Below are positions 36,801 through 46,889 of a stretch of DNA of 64,000 nt, piece by piece. Under the pieces are notes generated by a model. It was given only the letters and a program-made list of their open reading frames with translations, searched no databases and was not told the origin of the DNA. Origin of the DNA: Lytechinus pictus (Eukaryota > Echinodermata > Echinoidea > Temnopleuroida > Toxopneustidae); NCBI RefSeq assembly GCF_037042905.1, contig NW_026974140.1:9559001-9623000 (forward strand), written 5' to 3'. Position 1 is the first letter of the stretch; each line of letters starts with the position of its first letter. Position numbers and translations under genes: made by a program.

Positions 36801-38211
36801 ATTATTATATGATATATTCAATTCTTCTTTTGTTACTGGGATTTTCCCAGACCAGCTTAAGATTGCAAGAGTGGTCCCTGTTTTTAAATCTGGTTCTCCT
36901 GACATTATTTCAAATTATCGTCCAATTTCCGTTTTATCAATTTTTTCAAAAATATTAGAAAGATGTATTTATTCTCGTTTACATAGTTTCATTTCTCAGT
37001 GCAATATTCTTAACAATAATCAGTTTGGTTTTAGAAAGGGGCACTCCACATCTTCGGCCTTAGCAGAATTTGTATATAAAGTCACAAGTGCATTAGATAA
37101 ACAGGAAACAATGATTGGTCTTTTTATTGATTTAAGCAAAGCTTTTGACTCACTTGATCATGATTTATTATTACGTAAATTAAGTTATTATGGAATTAGG
37201 GGGGTTGCACTCAGTTTATTTGACAATTATTTTCAAAATCGTAAACAGTTTGTTTCGATTGATAATTTTTCTTCCTCGATGCAAGGTATAAGATGTGGAG
37301 TGCCTCAAGGGTCGATCCTCGGCCCACTTCTGTTTATAATTTACATTAACGATTTAAGTAATGTCTCCAAAATTGTGGACTCTATATTATATGCAGATGA
37401 CACCAGCTTGTTCATGTCCCATAAAAATGTACAAACTTTACAAAATATTTTCAATAAGGAACTGAAATATGTATCTAACTGGCTTACTGTTAATAAATTA
37501 ACCTTAAATGTTATGAAATCAAATTTTTTGGTTTTTACAAATAAAAATAGATCACAATTCAAATTTGAGGTTTGTTTAAATGATAAGCCAGTTAATGAAG
37601 TAACATTTACTACCTTTCTAGGTGTTAATGTCGATAATAAGTTAACTTGGAATGAACATGCTGGTGTCATCTGCAATAAAGTTGCCAAAGTCGTTGGTGT
37701 TATGTATAAACTCCACACATTGCCGAAGAATATTCTTCTTTTATTGTATAATACCTTGATTTTACCATATTTGAATTATTGCAATATAGCCTGGGGTAAT
37801 GCCTTCCAAACACATATTAACAGAATATTTCTTTTGCAGAAAAAGGCCATGATAATTATAACTCACTCTTCTTATCTCTCCCATTCTGGACCATTGTTTA
37901 CATCTTTGAAAATTTTGAATATAATGGATTTGAATAGAATGAATATTGCACTTTTCATGTTTTTCTATAAAAAGGATCTCTTGCCTAATTCACTTAAGAA
38001 TTATTTTTTATTAAACACATCTGTACATACTTATTCAACAAGAAATGCCCAAAATATCCATATTCCACAGTGCAGTACTTCCATCTTCAAAAACAGTATA
38101 TTTTATCAAGGACCAGTTATTTGGAACTCAATCCCTTCTGACATTCAATCAAGCCCTTCGGTATCTGTTTTTAAAAGGAAATACAAAACATTTTTATTGT
38201 CTAAGTCTTAG
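36793..38211 (+). pseudogene. LINE reverse transcriptase part (frame 2)
   Basis: Open from 36793 to the TAG at 38209-38211, with no convincing ATG at the break, so it is the continuation of the upstream frame, not a separate gene. RT motifs: NYRPISVLSIFSKILE, NQFGFRKGHST, FIDLSKAFDSLDH (block A Asp), GVPQGSILGPLLF, LYADDTSLF (catalytic YADD), then TFLGVNVDNKLTW and a C-terminal region typical of Jockey/CR1-type elements. All catalytic residues look intact apart from the frameshift. Confidence 0.87.
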
Positions 38212-38517
38212 ATTTATTTTTGGTTCTCCCCCCCCCCCCCATTCTCATTCGGTTAAGGTTTAGTTAGGTGTTTGTTTGTTATGTTTTTTTGTTTGTTTTT
38301 TTCTCATTGAATTTGTGATTATATGATGTTTTTAATATTTCTTTAACTTTAAGTACAATTTTTGTTATGGGTTGGCCTCACACAAGGTTTCTTCCTTTTT
38401 GGTCATTACCTTCCTCACTTTCTTTAAATTTGATGCATATTGTGTTTACATTGTCTATTTTTTATGTATTTTTATCTTGATCTCTTGAGGAGAAATAAAT
38501 GAATCTTGAATCTTGAA

Positions 38518-40730
38518 GTTTGTTCAAAAATAATTTTCAAAGATATGGTGTATATTTACAGATTCATCAATTTTTGTAAATTCATGATAAGATAAGAAAA
38601 TTCAGTGTGCTTTTTCTTGGACATATTTGTGCAAAAAACGGGGAAAATATTATGACATTGACAGATTTCCATTACAGTTTAATTTGATTGGATTATATAA
38701 TTTGTAACTTTTTATTTATGTTTTTATTGGGTATCTCAAAACTGATTCACAAGTTACAATTACAGGTTTATACAAGTTAGATAACAAAAACAATCTTTCA
38801 GTTGAAAATGATGCGTAAGCTTGTTTTTCAGCAATATGATATTCAGATCTATAGAGGCCTACTTCAAGGAATAGTCAGGCAACATATGTCATCTACTTCG
38901 ACAAATTGGCTAAGTCTGATTTTTCACTTTTATGTGATTGGGGACATCACAAGGAACAACTTTCAAATTGGTGACAAATTTTTAATGGTCATCTTGACCA
39001 TGTGAGGGGTCATAATGGGGTCAATAGGGGTCAATTTTTGAAAATGCCCCGATTGTGTCGAGGCATATATACATCAAATTGTTTGTTTTGTTATACTGAA
39101 CAAAAAAGTGTACACAATTATATGCTCGTGATCTCTCGTTAAGAAGTTATGACTGGAAATGTCAAAAGGTCAACGAACTTTCGTCAAATGAGAAATTACA
39201 CTGAATAGTCTAAATGATCGGTGCAAGAAATAGCAAGAATTGTTCAGATTATGGTAAAAGCATGAATTAGCTGACAGGTAGAGAAAATAGTGCTAAACAT
39301 TTTTAGATGGGGGTGCCAACCTGACCTCTTCTCGTATAGCAACAGTTGCTAGGTAACATATTTACCTTGGCAACCACTATTTTTGGGGTGTTATCTACAT
39401 TTCAAAAACTATATTTTGACTTCGAAGCTCCCATTTTACAATCACATATCAAGAAACATTCCAACCATGTATAGCAACAGTTGCTTAGCAATACATTTCC
39501 ATAGCAACTATAGATAATATTACTTAATACAATATCTGGACATAATGTTTGAATGAAAGTGGTTAAAAAATTGGTTAAGGTATGACTCTGGAGTGAAAAA
39601 ATATACCAGATCCCTAAAAAGTCCAGAGACAGTCAAACCTGCATATAGGCCTAATCTTATCTAGGTAACAAACCTAATTTCGATATACATATAATTTTAC
39701 TATTTTTGCATACTTTTTACTCACACATGACAAAGCTAACACACAGACAAAAATCATAATTGAATGTGCATATAGGATCTCTCTTGTTATGAAACTGAAA
39801 CAGGGTATTGTAATGGATGTAGCATGGAACACTCGGAAAAACACTGAACCTTGAGGGAAAAGGGAAGCTGAAATTTTATTGAGATTAACTAATCGCTCCA
39901 ATTAAATGACAAACCTTCTTGGGAAGTAATGGCGAGTAATGCATACGCACTTGTCAGTAAAATTTTGATATCATATTGACTGACTTGAATATATATGTAC
40001 AGTAGACCTGAAACAGCCTCTTGAGTCATTTCCTATGCACTTAGAGCATGTGCAGTAGACCTGAAACAGCTCAAGCATCATTATCTGAATGTATGTGGCG
40101 CCTTTTTTTATTTGATTATAATCATGATAATGCTGGACAGTTGAGTCATTTGTTTTGCAATAGTTTCTATCTAGATAATCACGAAAAAATATTTACATAA
40201 TGTACAACTGTGCAGTGTCCAGTAGTTTGGGACTTTGTGCACCATTCTAGCGAATGAATAGAACGTACATTTTATGTGTCACACATGCCTTCACAGAATT
40301 GGGCATATATCTAGTCCAAAATTTAGGTTAAGACTGTCTGGATTGATTATAAGTCGGGAAAAGCAAAACCACTGTACATAAAGCATGCATTATGCTCGAC
40401 AAAGAATATTAGAGGCAACAGAGGAATACATCAAGAAAGTTACAGCCATCATCATCTTCGGTGTAACAATGAATTGTTCGTCAATCAGAGTGTAAGAGAC
40501 ATTTCTCCTCATAAGGACATATATAAGGTGATAGTGCAATCAGCAAATTCATTTCCATCTGAGTTCTGAGTTGGACATGCAAAATTGTATTGGAGGTATA
40601 TTGGAGGAAGAAGCATATCAGAACTTAATGCTATTGTTCTGTGCCGGGGTTTTGTGGCCGAGTATGGATCACGTCCAGCCAACCTGGGGCCTGTTGCAGA
40701 AAGAAATAAATGCAAGCAAACAAGAAAGAG
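38518..40730. other. Intergenic, no gene recognised
   Basis: AT-rich sequence downstream of the LINE. Contains a cluster of GTTGCTAGGTAAC-like motifs (39345-39500) and two AGTAGACCTGAAACAG repeats (40001 and 40051). Short ORFs show no protein-like features. Confidence 0.5.
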
Positions 40731-40731
40731 T

Positions 40732-41120
40732 TAACTTCTGCGAGAGCTTTCAAGTCATGATAGATCCCGGAGCTGCAGGATCCAGGCCAACAAGCCTCGA
40801 CACAGAACTGATGGTCGGTCCAAATCAACTCTTGGGAGATCTTTCACGTGATGATAAATCCTGAAGCTGAAGGATTGATCCAGGTCAAAACACCTACAAA
40901 TGAACGGACATGTCCAAATCAACTTCTGCAGGGTCGAGTCATGATAGATCAATCATATAGCTACAGGATCCGGCCAACATGCCTAGAAACGGAACTGATC
41001 GGTCAAAATCAACTCTAGCATGAAGGATCTTTCACGTCATGATATATCACAGAGCTGCAGGATTGATCCAAGTCAAAACACCTGGAGACGGAATTGACAA
41101 ATCAAAATCAACTCCTGCAC
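40732..41120. repeat. About 94-bp degenerate minisatellite, four units
   Basis: Units begin near 40732, 40827, 40919 and 41011. Each has CAACTCTTGC-like, TTTCACGTCATGATAGATC, AGCTGCAGGATTGATCC and AACACCTGGAGACGGAACTG variants. Unit spacing 92-98 bp. The 97-codon plus-strand ORF here is an artefact of the array. Confidence 0.75.
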
Positions 41121-41129
41121 ATGGCATTA

Positions 41130-41940
41130 GGTCCGGAAACGGTATGGAAAGCTAATATCTGAATATGATCTTCATTGCAGGCTTCAAAAGGGAGGGGATA
41201 AACCAAGGCAGAGTGTGATTGCTTTCAAGAGAACGACTACTGTTAGCTATCTAGAGATAAAGTGGTATCCAAGACTCATTTGTAAATTACTTTCTGGCGG
41301 GATTTTGGTGTTTGAAATAATTTCTAACTTAGTTGACTCAATCAATTCTTGGCGGTCAATTTTTCATCGCTCCAAGATCAGAGATATTCAACTTGTAAGC
41401 CCCCATGACCTCCTGGTGAGCTCTTGTAACTGTTCTTCTATTGTTAAATGTTGGTTTTGTGGAATTCTTTCCAAGGGCATTTGTAGGTGTTATACAGGGT
41501 CTTAAAGGAGATTCATAGGGCAAATACATAGCCACAAATTTCCAGAATGTCGAACAGTTTCTAGACTTTTAATTCTAGATGATACAAATTCGATCAATTC
41601 TACCTCCATTGTCAATCACTCAGATAAGTAAACATGAGGTCTATTATCATTCAATGATAAATGGGTAACTAAATTATATAGTAATAACATACATTAACAA
41701 AGTACCCTTTGCCATGAAAGACACCAAATAATTTAAATCGATGGTCGATCTTTTACATGTGTTTATGTTAATCCATAATAATTATGGTTTCCAAATGGAG
41801 AAAAATTGGTGTTAAGGTGAGTTTTTTAACATGCAGCAAACATTACTATACCAATAATATGGAACCCATAGACATCGTCTTTGGAAATATGAACCATATC
41901 ATGAAGTAGTTTAATTTGTGCAAGAGATAGTTCCGTGGCG
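41130..41940. other. Intergenic, no gene recognised
   Basis: The 96-codon plus-strand ORF at 41215-41505 has no motif I recognise and no supporting splice or regulatory context. It lies between two repeat arrays. Hypothetical at best. Confidence 0.3.
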
Positions 41941-42239
41941 CCTAGCTGCAGGGCCATGCAGTGACGGCACCAGGGGGGGGGGGGGTGGGCGGACATTTGC
42001 CCCGGTCCTCCCAGTCAGGATCGGTGCCCCCCACTAATTGGCCCTCCCCCCCTCCGAAATTTCGAAAATTGCAACAAAATTTATGTATATTTAATGTTGT
42101 CAAAAGCATCCTAATTAAGCTGTGGCCAAAACAAAACTGCATGTTTCTCTGTTCAAAGTTCCCACTGGCCAGTCACTGTTAGCTCCCAACAATATTAGTC
42201 ACCAACTTAAATCATTTAGGTAATTGCATAAAATTCAGA

Positions 42240-43830
42240 ATATCGCTCGCGCTTCGTGCTCGCAGTTGTTGTTTATTGAGATAAATGATCAAGGATAACA
42301 TGGGGCTTAAGAATCAAGTGTTCAAACTGAGGGCTCGATGCACAAATTATTCTTCTCGCGATTCGAGTTTTCGTACTTAGGCCTATACTTTACCTTACTT
42401 TAATCAAACGATGATTGTATAGGACTATGCCTGTTCGTCGGTCCATGGTCGGTCCAAGGGAATACTCGATAGAGCTCCTATAGATCAGTTTCAATTAGAT
42501 GCACGCGCTACGCGCTCGCATTATTTTTCAGTTAAATAGGCGGAGCTATTACCCATCTTGTTCATGGTTACAAAAAATGCCTAAAATGTCTAGTTATCAC
42601 AATGTGTAATTCCCGGGGGGGGGGGGAATGGGGGATATATCTCCCACACTTTTCGAAGAGGGTGATGGCATATAGCATATACGGCCTAATGTGTATGTAC
42701 AATATCACACCCCCCCCCACTTTTTCAAGACAGAAACGATATTGTTTTTAATTATCAAATGATTAATACTACTGTTAATACGATGATTCATCTTAAAATG
42801 CAATAAAAGTGCTTGGATTTTTTGCATTAAAATAAAAATTTCTTATGCGGTCGCTTCGCTTTGGCGTTATGTATATATTCTTACAAGAATTCGGCCATGG
42901 CAAATCCTTACGTTTAGTTTATTGCAAAGATTTTTTTCCGCTATCATGAGAGTATATGGTTATAATAAATCCATTTATGAATTGAATAATTCAAAAATTT
43001 CAAATGACGTTTAAATATACAACTTTGATCATAAACCAATAAAAACGTTCCTTGAATACACTGGCGGGGGGGGGGGTCATATCTTTTTTTTTTCATAACA
43101 ACCATTATTTATTTTCCCTTTCGTTATTACTAGCCTCTATTATGCTCATTGTTTTAAAGCACTTGGACTTTTCCAAGGCTCTCTCACGTTCGCTCGCCGC
43201 AATTCTCCCCTTATTCCACATCCCTTGAAACACGACTTCGGACATCATTCTGACATCACTTTCAATTCTGGCTCGGAATTGAATATGAACTATTATTCAG
43301 TAGTTTATAATCGAACAAAAACCGTTGCAATAGCCATCGAAACAAAGAAATGAAATAGGCTTGTAACTGTCAATATATATATACAAGGTTATATACCCCA
43401 GGATACATAGCCCTTGATGTGATAATTGCACACATGAAATACGTTTTCGGTTACTTTTCTGTCTTTCAACTAAATATTTGCTCGCTCGCCTCGCTCGTTC
43501 GCATATTAATATAAACTGCATTTAGTAGTTTTTATCACATAACAAAATCATTGCAATACAGCCATCGAAAATACAATCGTGATAGGCTTAATTACCTGAA
43601 AGAGTATTATGTACACGGATACCCCCGTGATTTTGGTGTCCCAAAAGTTTTGAAATTTCAGGTGAATGTATTGCTATCACCCCCAGTGGCGTAACAGGCG
43701 GCGGGGGCAAGCTCGCTCGGGACTTAAGTTAAGCAACTTTGCCTCGCGCGCCATGCTGATGTCCCCTAGATCTTTTATGTAGGCATATATATACTTATCA
43801 CGCATTGAGCTTCGCCCTATTGCTCGGGCA
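42240..43830. repeat. Degenerate repeat region with CGCTCGC/TCGCTCG motifs
   Basis: GCTCGCGCTTCGTGCTCGC near 42245, CGCGCTACGCGCTCGCATT near 42504, GGTCGCTTCGCTTTGGCG near 42848, TTCGCTCGCCGC near 43190, GCTCGCTCGCCTCGCTCG near 43482. Two clearly homologous units (43285-43370 and 43515-43600) share TTGCAATA-CCATCGAAA and ATAGGCTT. Looks like a decayed tandem array, period 230-340 bp. Confidence 0.45.
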
Positions 43831-43923
43831 CAATCATAACAAATCTTGTTCATACCATGGTATGACCGGGAAATTTTTGGCTCTTGCCCCCCCCCCTGGC
43901 CACCGACCCCTGTTACGCCCCTG
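43684..43923. mobile_element. AGTGGCGTAACAGG foldback
   Basis: AGTGGCGTAACAGGCGGCGG left, CGACCCCTGTTACGCCCCTG right, 240 bp, with GCTCGCTCGG-type motifs inside. Same general class as 34910-35104 (GTGGCGTA ends with G runs). It explains the 83-codon minus-strand ORF. Confidence 0.55.
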
Positions 43924-44484
43924 ATCACCCCTCCCCCCCCCCCCCCACTGCTTGGACCGGATTTATGCCAGTACTTGTGCTGTTACAGGGGTAGAGCTTC
44001 ATTAGAAATCTTACCCACTATGCTCAGACATTATATTAAAAATTAAGGGTTTTGTGATGGTATAATAATTATTTTAAAAGATGGTATATAACATATATTA
44101 GTGAAAAACCTGCGATAATTGTAAAAGGAGCATTATTTCCCATAGGGGAAATTGCAGAGTCGACACAGTCAGTAATAAGTATGCAGGTTTGCCAATATCC
44201 CCGATAGGCCTACATTTCATAAAGTAGGACAGTCAGGTTGGCGAAATGCCGTGAGCCAAAAAAATTGGGGGCCAGACATGGCGTAGGCTCTATCCAGCAA
44301 AATTCATGAAAGGTAGCGAGAAAGGGAAGTGAGCGAGCAAACATTTTGAGGTTTTGATTGCAAAAATCAACTTTTTTGTGATAGATTTAATTTGACATAA
44401 CATTCAGAAAATAACACATTTCACCCTTCTCTCTTTCCTTTTTTCTTATTTTTCTTTTTTTTTGCTTTGTCGTGATTTTTTTGG

Positions 44485-44660
44485 GCAGTTTCAGTTCAGT
44501 TCTGTTTAGTTTTACCTGTATTTTTTTATTTCATTTCCAACAGAACAGTATACAAAATCCATAAAACTACAATTATATATATAACAACAATTTAAATATG
44601 ATAAACGAAAATGTAACACAATATACTAGTATACATTTTATCCTATTTGAAACTTAGATG
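44485..44660 (-). mobile_element. Second LINE-like 3'-end fragment
   Basis: Minus strand ends in CTGAACTGAACTGAAAC preceded by AT-rich sequence, resembling the 1733-1860 tail (TTGAA/CTGAA repeats). No coding remnant. Low confidence. Confidence 0.3.
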
Positions 44661-44721
44661 GATCATTAAATATTTGTAGCTAAAAATGATATGGAAAGGT
44701 CCACTGGGGTGAAGCTGTGCA

Positions 44722-44892
44722 AGGGCCGCGGAACGGTTTTCAAATGGGGGGGGGGGGGGGGGGCTGAGCCAAAAGTGGGGGGCTGACCATGCAAAAAATC
44801 ACAATATGGTCATTTCACGTTTTTGTACACGGTTTTGGAAAAAAGTGGGGAGGGGGGGCTGAAGACCCCCCCCCCCGCTTCCGCGGCCCCTG
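44722..44892. mobile_element. GGGCCGCGGAA-ended MITE, copy 2 (opposite orientation)
   Basis: Same element as 35105-35310 read on the other strand: starts AGGGCCGCGGAACGG, carries an 18-base-scale G run near 44746-44763, and ends CCCCGCTTCCGCGGCCCCTG. The TIRs are about 13 bp. The G runs make it a likely source of polymerase slippage and length polymorphism. Confidence 0.6.
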
Positions 44893-44899
44893 CTGTGCT

Positions 44900-46600
44900 T
44901 GTATGAATCGTGGGCCCCTCAGTTATTCAATAATACTCAATTACATAATTAAAGTAATGATAGTGGCCGACAGAGAAGAAAAGTGAAATAAACAACAACA
45001 AATACATGAAATTAGTAATGTCCGAAAAATAACGAGTAGAGACGACACCGGAGACGATGAAGGAGATCATTTCTGCATAATATGGACTAAAATAAGAAAA
45101 ATGTATCACAGGTGATGTATAACGAGAATGAAGTTGACGCGCAAGGGAAACGGATAAAAGATTATGCCTGGTTGAGGACTGCATGGTGACGAGTTCTTTG
45201 GATACCATGCAACAATAATAACAAAAGTAATAATAGAGATAATAATGTTAAATATCATGTCATGAAAAACAAAGGGAAGAGCACGCCAGTTGAATTTATA
45301 CATGAATTCTTCAAGATGAAACAAGAAGGGATCGTTAACTTTGAGAATATTATGTTCATGGAAAAGGGGGGATCCGAGTGGGCCCCCATGCAAGGTCCCC
45401 CAAGCCCCCACCGGCCCACCCCCCATCTGCACGCCATTGCAGTATATTATTCGCATCTTTATCACAGGCTGGAATTGGATATTAACATGAACATACCTTA
45501 ATTGTAACATATACCTTGTTGTGGGAGTAAAGTTTTACCTATAAAACTTGTTTGCACCTCTCCTCCTTCCATTGCAATTTCTTGAAATCAGTGTAGTGGA
45601 AGATAAACTGGTCCTGGTTATATTGCGATGTGTGGTTTCAGCAGGTAAAGGTATTAATGAGACCATGGGCAAGTAAAATATTGAAGTTGGAGAATTAACT
45701 GACGCCTGCATGGAAAGAGGGCTTCACGGTATAGAACGGGTCAATGAAAACAGGGTGAAAATAATATCATTGCATGGGAACAAGTTCTGGCAATGAATTT
45801 AGGACTTTAAGGGTCGCACAATACCCGTATTGCAATATAAGTGCCCTCCGGCTCAGTCCTTCAAATCTTGTTTAATCGATATGTCATAGAAATAAAAAAA
45901 CTTTGTCAATGTTTTGCTTGTCAGATATTTTGTTATTAATATAGGCTATATATGTTATTGTATCTTCTTTGTTAAGTGTTTATGAAACAGTTTCAGAAAT
46001 CAGTAAATGAAAATGAATGAAGTATAGAATTCAGTGGTAGGGTCTATACGTGATAATTATATGCGCCAGAGCAATATCCTATACTGGGGCAAGCACCCCC
46101 AAAAAAATTAGTAAAAAAGGAAACACAAACATAACAGTCAACCATTACTAACATTAGGTGAATCGGTAGACACAATCGTTCCCCGAAAAAAAGCCCCCCC
46201 CCAAAAAAAAAAAAAAAAATCATCATGACTTTCTCATATATATTTTTTTTAATAAAGTAAAGTAGGGGTGACGCCCCCGCCTGAATTAAATTGCCTCTTC
46301 CATGTCCACCTCTCTCCCATTTTTCACTTAACATAAATCTATCGTTACTATTATTTGTAAAGACATGTGGTCCTGATTTTAATCCGCTGAGCCGGGGATG
46401 TGAAATTGATTAAAGCCCCTCTAGATCTAATTAATTCTTTTATTCTTCCATCCACCAGCGGTGTAGTGTGCAGTGATGACACATGACTGGACAGACTGCG
46501 CAAGTCTGCATATTATGATTGCCCTTTTTATATCTGATATTTCAATTGGACAATTTTTTACTACTATGACCTGTTTCTCGACTTGTTACCCAATCACAGC
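44900..46600. other. Intergenic upstream of ATP6V0C
   Basis: Short overlapping ORFs (up to 134 codons on the minus strand, 45106-45510) lack recognisable motifs. Homopolymer runs near 46193-46220. No gene supported. Confidence 0.45.
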
Positions 46601-46625
46601 TCGTGACCTTTACACAACAATCGTA

Positions 46626-46633
46626 TCACATGA
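46626..46633. promoter_or_regulatory. M-box-like TCACATGA upstream of ATP6V0C
   Basis: The palindromic-flanked E-box TCACATGA (context GTATCACATGATTA) lies about 184 bp before the ATP6V0C start codon. MiT/TFE factors (MITF, TFEB) bind TCATGTGA and related CLEAR sites, and V-ATPase genes are classic MiT/TFE targets in vertebrates and flies. Placement suits a promoter element. The site is inferred from motif and distance only. Confidence 0.35.
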
Positions 46634-46816
46634 TTAAATCGTTGAGTGGTTCATCAGCTGCGCTAGCCATATTGCCATTCAGAAGAGTCGACAAGCCGCT
46701 GATTAAACACACGAAAATACACTTCACGCTCGAAATCAGACCGAGGAAAGGATTTGGCTGAATCGTAGAAGATTTCTAGATATTAATTTGTATTTTTAAA
46801 TTATTTCTGTTTCAAA

Positions 46817-46889
46817 ATGACTGACACAAGTCCAGCATACACGCCCTTTTTCGGTGTCATGGGAGCCACATCGGCAATGGTATTCAGTG
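46817..46889 (+). CDS. ATP6V0C: ATP6V0C exon 1
   Basis: Encodes residues 1-24 ([20 protein letters not shown] plus MVFS) and one base of Ala25; donor CAGTG|GTAAGT. The upstream sequence to about 46.65 kb is the probable 5' UTR and promoter. The following intron is 6.6 kb. Confidence 0.95.

Larger units (their letters stand above)
35313..38517 (+). mobile_element. Non-LTR retrotransposon (CR1/L2-type LINE), endonuclease-RT, frameshifted
   Basis: Continuous coding homology from an APE-type endonuclease through a reverse transcriptase (two frames, 35313-36800 and about 36793-38211), then a short 3' UTR that ends in a TTGAATC-type mini-tandem near 38505-38517 rather than poly(A). This tail style and the EN-RT order fit the CR1/L2/Jockey group; clade is not certain. 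No ORF1 is visible upstream, where a G-rich foldback (35105-35310) abuts, so the copy is 5'-truncated or lacks ORF1. It sits about 0.6 kb upstream of PWP2, pointing away from it. Confidence 0.88.

Noticed and set aside
40571..40864. 97-codon plus-strand ORF
   Set aside because: Runs into the 94-bp minisatellite; no protein-like features.
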